A DNA stretch of 64,000 bases from assembly GCA_902628605.1 (NCBI GenBank), contig CACONV010000001.1:1-64000 (forward strand), in the 5' to 3' direction. The notes below the pieces were generated by a model. That model saw only the letters and a program-made list of their open reading frames with translations, did no database searches and was not told where the DNA came from. The translations under genes and the position numbers were made by a program. The DNA is from an uncultured Bacteroidota bacterium. GTDB taxonomy: Bacteria; Bacteroidota; Bacteroidia; Flavobacteriales; Flavobacteriaceae. Below, one piece after another: positions 50,840 through 60,099 of this stretch. Within the stretch, counting starts at the first letter, position 1; the number at the start of each line of letters is the position of its first letter.

Positions 50840-52543
50840 TCAATAATTCAAAGGAGAGAAGGAATCTATTATTGATTTTAGCTGCTTTGGATTTCCAGTC
50901 ATTTCCCAACTACCAAGAGATACTGGTATATTTCCAATACTATTTATAGAATCAAAAAACTTTTTGATTGTAAAGTTAACCTCATCATTTTTAGCTTCTT
51001 CCATCATCATTTCTTCTATTAAATATTTCCCAGTTATGTAGCTTGTCCCGTATCCGGGCTGTCTTAAATAAAGTTGCTGTTCAAAAAGTAAAAGTTCTTT
51101 TTCTGTTTTCATCCATCCCCTGGGAGTATATTCAGAGTGTATCTTACCAGCTTCTTCCATAGTCAACATATTGGCATGTGCATATAAAGATCCTAAACCT
51201 CTTGCGGCTCTCTGGGCAATCAAAATATAGACGATTTCTCTTGCTCTCGGATTTTGATCGTATAACCCAGCGTGCATAAAAAACTCCTCTACGGCAGTAG
51301 CTAAACCCTCGTTTCTAGAATCAAAAATATTATACAGAAGTGCCTTTTCCCTTATAGGATTTTTATGAGGTTCTACCTCCATTCTTTCAAGTTCAAACCA
51401 ATGATAAAAGTGAGAAAAAAGTGGTTTTGGATCCAAGTGGGCAGTGATCCAAAAAAAATTCCTTTTTTCATCTGGAATATACTCTCCAAGGTGTGATTGT
51501 AATGATCTTGAAAAGTATTCTTTTACTGTGACTATTTGATTTTGATCCAAAAAATCTATCAACTCTTTTGCAGCATTTTCAGCTAGTTTTCTATAGCTGG
51601 AAGGCGAGTCAGCAGGTTTAAGTTCAGGTAATTTTCTGTTCCGATGTTCTTCTAATTTCAATGATGACCAAGCCCTTGCTAATTCTCTTTTCAATAAAAA
51701 CACTTCATCCTCCCAAGTCATAGGCACTAGATGAACATTCTGCTGATACCATGTATAATTTTCTTTACCAATTCCAGATGGGCCATTCTTTTTAAAAGCC
51801 TCTTTTTTAAGCCATTTTACAAAATCATCTGTGGAATCTTTTGCATTTTTAATTTGTATAACAAGTTCTTTATCTATAGATACTCCAGGTTTAAAATTTA
51901 AGTCCTCTAAAGTTTTTGATTGCTTTTCAATATCTCTAATCCCAGCTATCCACAGATCCCTGGCATTTCCTGTGAGGTTTTTTTTGGCTTGTTTATTAAA
52001 CTTAGGAATCAATTCTAAAGAAGAAAGAAGTTTAATTCTGTCTTTTTTATTTAATGGGAAATTGTATTGCCATAGTTCAACAGTAAAATGAGGGGTTGGT
52101 CCTTCATGTGCAGGAACATCACTCTTATAAGTCCAAATTGATTTATAAAATGCCGGATCTCTTTCCCAGGGTTTTAAGATTTTATAGTTAAATAAATATC
52201 CGTTCATTTCTGCCCACAATAAATACCAATCTACTTTATCTTTAACTGGCCATAAATCAATTGAAAATGACTCAAGTTTATTTCTTAATTTTTTGTACTG
52301 TTTAAAACGAATATCGAATGTATTTTTGGAATAGTCAGGTACACCCTCATTTAATGGAGGTATTTCAAAACTCCTCCACTCATTAAATAGTTCTAAAAGC
52401 TGAAGATTTGCTTTATCTTTTTCCCCTTGGGCATTTGCAAAGAATAAAAACATAAAACAAAACAATACTCTTGAAATTTTTGTTTTTAGATTTGAAATAA
52501 TCATTTTTTCTTGGATCATAAAATCTAAATTATCAAATTTCAA
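50840..52543 (-). CDS. DUF885-like exported protein
   Basis: A 567-residue protein with a signal peptide; the best start may be the internal ATG at 52504 (then KTKISRVLFCFMFLFFANAQ), since the first codons are hydrophilic. A helical domain resembles DUF885 proteins, for example EYIPDEKRNFFWITAHLDPKPLFSHFYHWFELERM and NEGLATAVEEFFMHAGLYDQ. Standard members have an H-E-A-x-P-G-H zinc motif; here the corresponding place reads FSHFYHW, with no HExxH. It may be a degenerate or distinct metallohydrolase. The family assignment is tentative. Confidence 0.55.
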   Translation of the reverse strand: MKFDNLDFMIQEKMIISNLKTKISRVLFCFMFLFFANAQGEKDKANLQLLELFNEWRSFEIPPLNEGVPDYSKNTFDIRFKQYKKLRNKLESFSIDLWPVKDKVDWYLLWAEMNGYLFNYKILKPWERDPAFYKSIWTYKSDVPAHEGPTPHFTVELWQYNFPLNKKDRIKLLSSLELIPKFNKQAKKNLTGNARDLWIAGIRDIEKQSKTLEDLNFKPGVSIDKELVIQIKNAKDSTDDFVKWLKKEAFKKNGPSGIGKENYTWYQQNVHLVPMTWEDEVFLLKRELARAWSSLKLEEHRNRKLPELKPADSPSSYRKLAENAAKELIDFLDQNQIVTVKEYFSRSLQSHLGEYIPDEKRNFFWITAHLDPKPLFSHFYHWFELERMEVEPHKNPIREKALLYNIFDSRNEGLATAVEEFFMHAGLYDQNPRAREIVYILIAQRAARGLGSLYAHANMLTMEEAGKIHSEYTPRGWMKTEKELLLFEQQLYLRQPGYGTSYITGKYLIEEMMMEEAKNDEVNFTIKKFFDSINSIGNIPVSLGSWEMTGNPKQLKSIIDSFSPLNY

Positions 52544-52603
52544 CTACATTGTAGTCAGCCCAGTTTTAAATTATGTATAATTACTTATTTTTAAGTATGT
52601 AAG

Positions 52604-53512
52604 ATGAACAAAAACTTTGTTTTGGAATTATTTGGAATATTGCTTTTGCTACTGACTTTTTGTTCATGCAAAAGTAATTTGGACCAAGAAGAGCCCATTC
52701 TGGAAACCAGAAAAGGATTACATAGCCGAGGTCTTGTCTACCAAAATCAAGTAAGAGAATATTTACTCTATATCCCAGAATCCTACAATGAAAGTGTATC
52801 CATGCCCGTAATGCTAAACTTCCACGGATTTGGCGGAACAGCAGAAAGGCATTTACGAAATGCTGATATGAGATCACTTTCTGAATCCAAAGGATTCATT
52901 TTAATATATCCTCAAGGGACCTTGCTTGGAAATTATCCTCATTGGAATCCAAGCCCAATTGGAGAAGGTAATAAAAGTAGTACCGACGATTTAGGATTTA
53001 TAGATAAACTTTTAACTACTCTTCCAGAAAGAATAAATATTGATAGTTCTAGGATTTATGCTTGTGGCTATTCGAACGGTGGTTTCTTATCTTATTCGCT
53101 AGCGTGTAATTTAACTACTCGAATTGCAGCGATAGGCTCTGTTGCAGGCACCATGCTTACTGATACTTACGAAAACTGCGGGGCGAATGAGCCAAAGCCA
53201 ATGATAAATATTCACGGAGCTAAAGATCCTATTGTCCCATACCAAGGTAGTACAGGTTTAGTTTCAATTGACAATGTTTTAGATTTTTGGTCAGAATTAA
53301 ACTTTGCAAAAAATTTGGAGACGGATTTTTTTGAAGGGGTTGAGAATTATATATATAAAGACTCTTTGGGAACTCCTTTGGTTTCACATTTTAAGATAAT
53401 TAACGGTTCACATACTTGGGACTATAACTCTTTATTATCAAATAATACCAGTACTAATGAACTGATATGGGAATTTGTTTCAAAATTTGATATTAACGGA
53501 TATATTAAGTAG
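52604..53512 (+). CDS. CE1/PHB-depolymerase-like esterase lipoprotein
   Basis: A 302-residue alpha/beta hydrolase with a lipoprotein signal (FCSC). The fold shows EYLLYIPESYNESVSMPVMLNFHGFGGTAERH (oxyanion hole HGFGG), the nucleophile elbow IYACGYSNGGFL (Ser157), and the acid and His in GAKDPIVPYQG and GSHTWDY. This is the LpqC/esterase D-like group of carbohydrate esterases (feruloyl or acetyl ester removal). It lies between the DUF885-like gene (opposite strand) and the prolyl oligopeptidase gene. Confidence 0.9.
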   Translation: MNKNFVLELFGILLLLLTFCSCKSNLDQEEPILETRKGLHSRGLVYQNQVREYLLYIPESYNESVSMPVMLNFHGFGGTAERHLRNADMRSLSESKGFILIYPQGTLLGNYPHWNPSPIGEGNKSSTDDLGFIDKLLTTLPERINIDSSRIYACGYSNGGFLSYSLACNLTTRIAAIGSVAGTMLTDTYENCGANEPKPMINIHGAKDPIVPYQGSTGLVSIDNVLDFWSELNFAKNLETDFFEGVENYIYKDSLGTPLVSHFKIINGSHTWDYNSLLSNNTSTNELIWEFVSKFDINGYIK

Positions 53513-53545
53513 TTTAAATAAATTTATTCACTTATAACCTTGAAT

Positions 53546-55654
53546 ATGAAAAGATATATTTTTCTTCTGTTAATTGCCCTTTTTTTTAATACTTCCTGTA
53601 CAAATAAGAAAATAATATACCCAGAAACAGATATTATCCCTGTGACTGAGAGTTATTATGGTGACGAAATTTTAGACAATTATAGGTGGCTTGAAGATGA
53701 TACAAGTGAAAAAACAAAAGATTGGGTTGAAAGACAAAATAATACCACCTTTACGTATCTTAATCAAATAAAGTTCAGAGAAGATTTAAAGCAAAGATTT
53801 GAAAAAATATGGAACTACGAGAAACTATCTTCTCCTTTTTTTGAAGGTGATTATGTTTACTATTATAGAAATAACGGTCTTCAAAATCAATATGTTTTAT
53901 ATAGAAAAAGAGATGGTTATGAAGAGGTTTTCTTAGACCCAAATAAATTCTCTGATGATGGTACGATATCTCTTTCTGGACTTAGTTTTTCTAAAGATGG
54001 CAGCAAAGTTTGTTATTCAATAAGTGATGGAGGAAGTGATTGGAGAAAGATAATTGTGATGGATACGGAGTCAAAAGAAGTTATTGAAGACACCCTTGTA
54101 GATATAAAATTTAGTGGTATTAACTGGAAAGCAAATGAAGGTTTCTTCTACTCAAGTTACGATAGGCCAAAGAAAAGTGAATTAAGTGATAAAACCGATC
54201 AGCACAAACTTTATTATCATAAACTAGGAACAAAACAAAAAGATGATAAAGTTATTTTTGGTGGAAAGGATAATGAAAAACACCGATACGTGGGCGCCTC
54301 TGTTACAGAGGACGGCAAGTATTTGATTATAGATGCTTCGAAATTTACCAAAGGAAATATAAGTTTTTTAAAATCCTTAAAAGATGAAACATCCCCTTTG
54401 ATACCCATTGATGAAGACTATAGTACAGACAGCTATCTTGTACACAGTGAAAAGGATAGATTGTTTTTTGTTACAAACAAGAATGCTAAAAATAATAAGG
54501 TTGTATCAGCAAAGGTTAATAGTCCGAACGAAAAGTTTTGGAATGACTTTATTCCTGAAGAAGAAAGCGTGTTAAGTTTGTCATACTCAGCAGGTTATTT
54601 TTTTGCCAAGTATATTGTTGATGTAAGGTCCAAAATCATAAAGTTTGATTTGGATGGTAAAAACCTAGGTGAAATTGAACTTCCAAGTATTGGGACTGCT
54701 AGTGGGTTTAGCGGTAAAAAAGATGATAAAGAGGTCTACTTTACCTTTGCCAACTACAATTCTCCAAGTATAATTTATTCACTTAATCCTAAAAATAATC
54801 AAACTCAAATATATTGGAAACCAGATATAAATTTTGATCCAGAAAAGTATGTTTCGAAACAGATTTTTTATAAATCGAAAGATGGAACAAAAATACCCAT
54901 GACAATAACTCACAAAAAGGGCATTGAGTATAACGGAAACAACCCAACCATTCTTTATGCATACGGGGGATTCAATATCAGTATATTACCATCATTTAGC
55001 ATTTCCAATGCGATATGGATGGAATTAGGTGGGGTTTACGCTGTCCCGAATCTCAGAGGTGGTGGAGAGTACGGAAAAAATTGGCATCTACAGGGTGTAA
55101 AAATGAATAAACAAAATGTATTTGATGATTTTATTGCAGCAGCTGAATATTTAATTTCAAAAAAAATTACAACCTCCGATTATTTAGCAATTCGTGGTGG
55201 TTCAAATGGTGGTTTGCTAGTTGGTGCTACCATGACCCAGCGTCCTGAACTAATGAAAGTGGCTATCCCGGCTGTAGGGGTATTAGATATGTTAAGATAT
55301 CATAAATTTACATCTGGAGCTGGATGGGCATATGATTACGGGACATCTGAAGAGTCTGAGGAAATGTACAGATATTTGAAAAAATATTCACCCGTTCACA
55401 ATGTAAAAGATAACTCCAATTACCCCGCCACGTTAGTTACAACAGCTGACCATGACGACAGGGTTGTCCCTGCTCATTCCTATAAATTTATATCTGAACT
55501 CCAAAAAAAACATATTGGTGATTCACCAGTTTTAATCAGAATTGAAAATAGAGCTGGTCATGGAGCAGGTACACCAGTTAGTAAACGAATTGAGCAATAT
55601 TCTGATATTTACGGATTTATTTTATACAACATGGGGTACAAAACCCTCCCTTAG
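53546..55654 (+). CDS. Prolyl oligopeptidase (S9A)
   Basis: A 702-residue serine peptidase from ATG 53546; the frame also has TTG 53540. A lipoprotein signal ends at TSC. Residues about 35-420 form the seven-bladed propeller that gates the site. The C-terminal catalytic domain has GGSNGGLL (Ser553), TADHDDRVVP (Asp) and RAGHGAG (His). The N-terminal PVTESYYGDEILDNYRWLEDD is the S9A hallmark. It cleaves after proline in short peptides, here in the periplasm. It ends 6 bases before the fructosamine kinase gene, so the two are co-transcribed. Confidence 0.94.
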   Translation: MKRYIFLLLIALFFNTSCTNKKIIYPETDIIPVTESYYGDEILDNYRWLEDDTSEKTKDWVERQNNTTFTYLNQIKFREDLKQRFEKIWNYEKLSSPFFEGDYVYYYRNNGLQNQYVLYRKRDGYEEVFLDPNKFSDDGTISLSGLSFSKDGSKVCYSISDGGSDWRKIIVMDTESKEVIEDTLVDIKFSGINWKANEGFFYSSYDRPKKSELSDKTDQHKLYYHKLGTKQKDDKVIFGGKDNEKHRYVGASVTEDGKYLIIDASKFTKGNISFLKSLKDETSPLIPIDEDYSTDSYLVHSEKDRLFFVTNKNAKNNKVVSAKVNSPNEKFWNDFIPEEESVLSLSYSAGYFFAKYIVDVRSKIIKFDLDGKNLGEIELPSIGTASGFSGKKDDKEVYFTFANYNSPSIIYSLNPKNNQTQIYWKPDINFDPEKYVSKQIFYKSKDGTKIPMTITHKKGIEYNGNNPTILYAYGGFNISILPSFSISNAIWMELGGVYAVPNLRGGGEYGKNWHLQGVKMNKQNVFDDFIAAAEYLISKKITTSDYLAIRGGSNGGLLVGATMTQRPELMKVAIPAVGVLDMLRYHKFTSGAGWAYDYGTSEESEEMYRYLKKYSPVHNVKDNSNYPATLVTTADHDDRVVPAHSYKFISELQKKHIGDSPVLIRIENRAGHGAGTPVSKRIEQYSDIYGFILYNMGYKTLP

Positions 55655-55660
55655 TTTTAT

Positions 55661-56518
55661 ATGAATAATATAGAAACTGCTAAACAAATAATTAAGCAAG
55701 AATTAAATTCCAACATAAAAAAAGTATCCCAATTAGGAGGAGGTAGTATAAATTCTGTGTTCTTAGTTGAACTGGAAAAAACCAAAATTGTACTCAAAAT
55801 TAATGATTCGCTTAAATTCCCAGGAATGTTTGAAAATGAAAAAAAAGGGTTATTAAAATTAAATAAATCTGGAGTTAAAACACCACAGGTAATTTTCGAA
55901 AGAACAAAGGACAACCTGGCTTTTTTAGCTTTAGAATATATCCCAAATGGAAACTTTCGGAATTGGGAACTCTTTGGAGAAAGACTGGCTGTTCTTCACA
56001 TGAATAAAAATGAGTTTTTTGGTCTTGATTATGACAACTATATTGGTTCTTTGAGACAAATAAATAAGAAGGAGGATAATTGGAAAGGTTTCTATTCGAA
56101 TCAAAGACTTCTACATCTTACAAAATTTGCATTTGATAAAGAATTGCTTAGTAAAACGGATTCAAAAAAAATGGAGGAAATTTGCTTAAAATTGGACATG
56201 TATATACCTTTTACAGAACCATCACTAATTCATGGAGATCTATGGTCGGGGAATTTGATTTTTGACCAGCAAGGAAAACCAGTATTTATCGATCCTGCTA
56301 TTTATTATGGACATCCAGAAATGGACTGGGCTATGCTTTCTTTATTTGGGAGTTACCCGCAGACAGCGATGAAAAGTTATTGCAATATTATTTCCTTAGA
56401 AAATAATTATTTTGAAAGAGAAAAGATATATCAATTATACCCTCTTTTGGTTCATCTTATTTTATTTGGTAGAGGATACTACAGGGATATTTCTGAAATC
56501 TTGAACTTTTATAGTTGA
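55661..56518 (+). CDS. Fructosamine/ketosamine-3-kinase family protein
   Basis: A 285-residue aminoglycoside-phosphotransferase-fold kinase. It has the FN3K pattern: a nucleotide loop LGGGSINSVFLVE, LIHGDLWSGNLIFD with the catalytic Asp, and FIDPAIYYGHPEMDWAML with the metal Asp. It phosphorylates ketosamines for the deglycation of proteins or amino acids. It follows the prolyl oligopeptidase gene by 6 bases, so glycated peptide salvage is a plausible pairing (inference). Confidence 0.92.
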   Translation: MNNIETAKQIIKQELNSNIKKVSQLGGGSINSVFLVELEKTKIVLKINDSLKFPGMFENEKKGLLKLNKSGVKTPQVIFERTKDNLAFLALEYIPNGNFRNWELFGERLAVLHMNKNEFFGLDYDNYIGSLRQINKKEDNWKGFYSNQRLLHLTKFAFDKELLSKTDSKKMEEICLKLDMYIPFTEPSLIHGDLWSGNLIFDQQGKPVFIDPAIYYGHPEMDWAMLSLFGSYPQTAMKSYCNIISLENNYFEREKIYQLYPLLVHLILFGRGYYRDISEILNFYS

Positions 56519-56579
56519 TTTAATATTTAAATTAAAATTGTCAAAATTTTAAGATTATATTTATAGTAAGCATATTGTA

Positions 56580-56786
56580 ATGGGCAAGCAGATAATTTTA
56601 ATTGGATTTTTTTTAGTTATTGTGGGTGGAATTTACTTGATTATTGAAAAAAATGAAATCAATTATGATAATCCCTTAGATTTTAAATTTGAAAAAGGAA
56701 ATACGAAATTTTATTTCCCACTTGGATCATCAATTTTATTAAGTGTCGTTCTTTCTCTAATTTTTTATCTCTTTAGGAAAATGTGA
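56580..56786 (+). CDS. DUF2905 family small membrane protein
   Basis: A 68-residue protein with two transmembrane helices. The DUF2905 pattern is seen: N-terminal MGKQIILIGFFLVIVGGIY, a short loop, then KGNTKFYFPLGSSILLSVVLSLIFYLF at the C terminus. Function unknown. Its TGA overlaps the next ATG by one base (TGATG), so the next small protein is coupled to it. Confidence 0.85.
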   Translation: MGKQIILIGFFLVIVGGIYLIIEKNEINYDNPLDFKFEKGNTKFYFPLGSSILLSVVLSLIFYLFRKM

Positions 56787-56932
56787 TGAAATATTTTATT
56801 AGAAATTTTGGGTTTTTCATTATTGGATTGGGTATTACTCTGAGCGTTTTTGAATTTTTATTAGAAAATAGTGGTATTGTTCTTATTTTTGGATTAATCA
56901 TATTAATTGCTTCCTACTTTATTAAAAATTAA
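56786..56932 (+). CDS. Small membrane protein (48 aa)
   Basis: An ATG-initiated frame of 48 codons ending TAA at 56930-56932, starting within the TGATG stop-start overlap of the DUF2905 gene. It has two hydrophobic stretches (FGFFIIGLGITLSVFEFLL and GIVLIFGLIILIASYF) with a basic end (IKN). Its position between two adjacent coding frames argues for a real gene. Family unknown. Confidence 0.55.
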   Translation: MKYFIRNFGFFIIGLGITLSVFEFLLENSGIVLIFGLIILIASYFIKN

Positions 56933-56935
56933 TTA

Positions 56936-57193
56936 GTGTTTTCGAAAAAAATCATTCTTATAATTTTATTTGTCTGGAGTTTACCAAGTTTCTACTTTAG
57001 GAGCAGATTCAGAAAAATTGTATATCAAACAGATGATTGGAAAATTAACATCAAGCCTCTTTTTATCAAAGAGTTGAAGGGATTATTTTTTAAACTATAC
57101 CCAAATGATGAAGTGTATCTGAAAATTAGAAGGAATTATATCATCTATTTAGTTATTTATTTTGCATTATTTATTTTGTATTTAAAATTATAA
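56936..57193 (+). CDS. Small membrane protein (85 aa)
   Basis: An 85-codon frame with a GTG start 3 bases after the preceding stop. It has hydrophobic ends (KKIILIILFVWSLPSFYF and NYIIYLVIYFALFILYL) flanking a basic, aromatic middle (RSRFRKIVYQTDDWKI). It is the third member of a tight run of small membrane proteins and lies 13 bases before the aminotransferase gene. Family unknown. Confidence 0.6.
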   Translation: MFSKKIILIILFVWSLPSFYFRSRFRKIVYQTDDWKINIKPLFIKELKGLFFKLYPNDEVYLKIRRNYIIYLVIYFALFILYLKL

Positions 57194-57206
57194 CTTTAAA
57201 AATATT

Positions 57207-58460
57207 ATGAATAAAAGAGAATTTATTCAAAAATTTGGTTTGGTGGGTTTAGCTACTTACTCTTTACCGGGTGATATTATTTATGATAAGAATAAATTTA
57301 ATTTACCTCCCTTTAAGACTGAAGATGATTTGTGGAAAACCGTAAGAGGTCATTACTCCCTAAAACCAGATTATATAAATTTAGAAAACGGTTACTATAA
57401 TATCATCCCCAATCCAACTCTATATAAATACATTGAACATGTTAAAACCATAAATTTTGAAGGATCCTATTATATGAGAAATAGTCTTGAAGAAGATAAT
57501 CTAAAACTTAGAAAAAGGATTTCAAACTGGTTGTCGTGTGATAAAAAAAATATTATTATTACTCGAAATACAACTGAATCATTGGACCTAATAATTGGAG
57601 GTTATCCATGGGAAAAAGGGGACGAGGCAATTTATGCAGAGCAGGACTATGGTTCCATGAAATTAATGTTTGAGCAGGTCTCTAAAAGATATAATATCAA
57701 GACCAAAGTGATTTCAATTCCAAATCATCCATCCACAGATGAGGAAATTATACGTCTATATGAAAGTAAGATTACGAAAAAAACGAAATTACTGATGGTT
57801 TGTCATATGATCAACATAACTGGTCAAGTACTTCCTATAAAAAAAATTTGTGAGATGGCTCACAGCTATGGTGTTGAGGTAATGGTAGATGGAGCTCACT
57901 GTATTGGCCATTTTGATTTTTCTATTGGGGATTTGAATTGTGATTACTATGGTTCAAGTTTACATAAGTGGTTGTCAGCTCCATTAGGTGCTGGTTTACT
58001 ATTTATTAAAGAAAAACATATTGCAAAAATTTGGCCTTTGCTGGCTGGACATTCAACCGGTTTCAATGGAATAAAAAGATTGAATCATTTAGGAACAAAT
58101 CCAGTACATGTACATTTAGCTATAAACAATGCTCTTGATTACATAGAATGGGTGGGAATCAAAAGAAAAGAAAAAAGACTCAAAAAACTTCAAAACCATT
58201 GGATAGAAAATTTAAAAAATGTTTCAAATGTAGAAATAAATACCCCTTTGGCTTTCACAAAAAGTTTTGGTATTGGAAACGTTGGTATTAAGAATATTCC
58301 TCCTAAGATTATGGCCGAACAACTTTTAAAAAGGTTTAAAATTTTTACCGTTGCCATCGACTATGCAAATGTAAAAGGATGTAGGATTACACCAAATATT
58401 TATAGTTCAATCGATGAAATTGAAATTTTTATTGATGCAGTAAAAAAACTGGCTTCTTGA
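57207..58460 (+). CDS. Exported class V aminotransferase (isopenicillin N epimerase-like)
   Basis: A 417-residue PLP enzyme of the class V/cysteine desulfurase-like fold. A leader-like end (MNKREFIQKFGLVGLATYSLP) suggests export. The motifs are IITRNTTESLDLIIGGYPWEKGDEAI, MVDGAHCIGHFDFSIG (the D-G-A-H of PLP binding), and SSLHKWLSAPLGAGLLF with the Schiff-base Lys. The group includes isopenicillin N epimerase-like and selenocysteine lyase-like enzymes; the substrate is unknown. The start of the next gene overlaps its stop. Confidence 0.88.
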   Translation: MNKREFIQKFGLVGLATYSLPGDIIYDKNKFNLPPFKTEDDLWKTVRGHYSLKPDYINLENGYYNIIPNPTLYKYIEHVKTINFEGSYYMRNSLEEDNLKLRKRISNWLSCDKKNIIITRNTTESLDLIIGGYPWEKGDEAIYAEQDYGSMKLMFEQVSKRYNIKTKVISIPNHPSTDEEIIRLYESKITKKTKLLMVCHMINITGQVLPIKKICEMAHSYGVEVMVDGAHCIGHFDFSIGDLNCDYYGSSLHKWLSAPLGAGLLFIKEKHIAKIWPLLAGHSTGFNGIKRLNHLGTNPVHVHLAINNALDYIEWVGIKRKEKRLKKLQNHWIENLKNVSNVEINTPLAFTKSFGIGNVGIKNIPPKIMAEQLLKRFKIFTVAIDYANVKGCRITPNIYSSIDEIEIFIDAVKKLAS

Positions 58461-59152
58461 TTTTAGCTTTTAAATTTTATAGTAAGTCTATAACTTTTAT
58501 TTGTTTACTCGCGCTGTTATCTGCAGGCTTTTTTTATGCGCAAGATGGGGATCTGCTAATCCAACAATACGACAAAAACTCAATTGATCTCGAGTTTTAT
58601 AGAAAATTAAATTTTGAGGTTTTTTTAGAACCGGGTATAACTAACACGGTTGATAGAGAAACTTCCGGAAAAATTAATCTGAACTTTGGGACCAACATTC
58701 ACTACCGTTTTACTAGAAGCTTTGGTTTGTCAACAGGGGTTTATATTAGTAAAATTGGTTATCAAAACAATTTGGAAACAAATAAAAGTATTGACAATTT
58801 AAAGTTTGTCACAATCCCACTTTTTATTAAACTCTACCCGCTTAAAAAGATTAACTTTTTCCTTGGTGGAACATATAATTTTTACCAAAATGGATTTAAT
58901 AAGCTAGACAAAAATGCAGAAAAAGTTGAAATAATTGATGGGGTCTTCGTTAACTCTATGGGCGTTTTTACAGGCATAGAATATATAATTAAAAAAAGAA
59001 TATCATTTTCAATTAGTTATAAAATTCAAAAGAGAAACTACAGAAATTATCAGTCAGAAACTCAAAACTTTAATGGGTTTTATGGAGCTTTAAATATTAA
59101 AGTATTAAATCCAGAAAAGGCAAAAAACAGATTTAATGGAATTAACAATTGA
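58457..59152 (+). CDS. Outer-membrane beta-barrel protein (porin-like)
   Basis: A 231-residue protein with a signal peptide (ITFICLLALLSAGFFYAQ) and alternating strands such as FEVFLEPGI, LNFGTNIHYRFTRSFGLSTGVYISKIGYQ, FFLGGTYNFYQNG and FYGALNIKVL, matching the small eight-stranded barrel group (PorT-like). The frame starts at TTG in a TTGA overlap with the aminotransferase stop, and no ATG or GTG precedes the signal segment. Translation is probably coupled. Role unknown. Confidence 0.75.
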   Translation: MILAFKFYSKSITFICLLALLSAGFFYAQDGDLLIQQYDKNSIDLEFYRKLNFEVFLEPGITNTVDRETSGKINLNFGTNIHYRFTRSFGLSTGVYISKIGYQNNLETNKSIDNLKFVTIPLFIKLYPLKKINFFLGGTYNFYQNGFNKLDKNAEKVEIIDGVFVNSMGVFTGIEYIIKKRISFSISYKIQKRNYRNYQSETQNFNGFYGALNIKVLNPEKAKNRFNGINN

Positions 59153-59169
59153 TTCAATTTAAACAACTA

Positions 59170-60099
59170 TTAAAAAAAGTAAGTGACAGATATTTTGCTA
59201 TAGTGATGCTGTTCTTCTGGTTGTAAAAAATTATCAGGTGTGCGGTTTTTGTATATGTAGATGAACTTCCAATTTTTAAACTTATAACTAAACCCTAAAT
59301 CAAATATTAGCCTAAAAGTTTTAGATCTAGCAGTAAATAAGGCTTGCTCCTTTTGGAATCCTTTTCCTGAAAGCATAAAATCATGAAAAACAAATAAAGG
59401 GTTAAGCCCAAAATATATTCCTAATTTGTCAGAATTTACGTATAATGGATTTGAAATTTTGTCATTTACATTTACGCCATAATTTACTCCAAAATTAGTT
59501 TCAAAAGCTATTCTTTGAGTACCCAACGTAGCTTTGACTTTTCTATACATAAATAAATTTGGAGTTATTTCATTTTGAAAATAATAGGAAGTAAAAATAT
59601 TTAAATGTAAAGCATTAGGAATCTGCCCTTCCCAAGTAGGTATATCCGCATTTATAATTTTTTTGTGATAAAAGTTTTGCATTCTATCAGCGAGTGACCA
59701 TTCCCCCGTCAGACCAAATTGAAATCCATATTCAAAAAAGCTGTTATTTTTTTTCTCTATTTGTAAAACATGTCTCAAGAATGTCCACCCGCCAAAGGGA
59801 TAATTATAATTTTCAAAATCTTTAGAATCGGTATCTGATGGAGTATATATTTCTTGACCTAACTCCCAAATTTTAAATTTTTTTATTGAGTCTTTTTTAA
59901 CAACCTTACCTGTTTCAATAAATATACCGCTAGAGTAGTATTCATCTGTGAGGAAGTATAAATCGTTCTCAACATCTAAATTTAAATAACTTGATTGAGC
60001 AATTGTTAAATTGCATATAAGAAAAATGCAAGTATATTTTAAAGAATTAATTATTGAGTTTTTAAAAACCAAGATCTTCAAGATCTTCATCTGTTCCAA
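59170..60099 (-). CDS. LpxR-like lipid A deacylase family protein
   Basis: A 309-residue outer-membrane barrel of the LpxR/DUF2219 type. After a signal segment (CIFLICNLTIAQ) the family signature is clear: LDVENDLYFLTDEYYSSGIFIE with the N-D and the T-D-x-Y-Y-S-S-G block, GQEIYTPSD and YPFGGWTFL. Barrel strands follow to the final SKISVTYFF. LpxR removes the 3'-acyloxyacyl group of lipid A. The start (60099, or the ATG at 60090) lies inside the PBP1A gene, so it overlaps its stop by about 29-38 bases. Confidence 0.8.
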   Translation of the reverse strand: MEQMKILKILVFKNSIINSLKYTCIFLICNLTIAQSSYLNLDVENDLYFLTDEYYSSGIFIETGKVVKKDSIKKFKIWELGQEIYTPSDTDSKDFENYNYPFGGWTFLRHVLQIEKKNNSFFEYGFQFGLTGEWSLADRMQNFYHKKIINADIPTWEGQIPNALHLNIFTSYYFQNEITPNLFMYRKVKATLGTQRIAFETNFGVNYGVNVNDKISNPLYVNSDKLGIYFGLNPLFVFHDFMLSGKGFQKEQALFTARSKTFRLIFDLGFSYKFKNWKFIYIYKNRTPDNFLQPEEQHHYSKISVTYFF

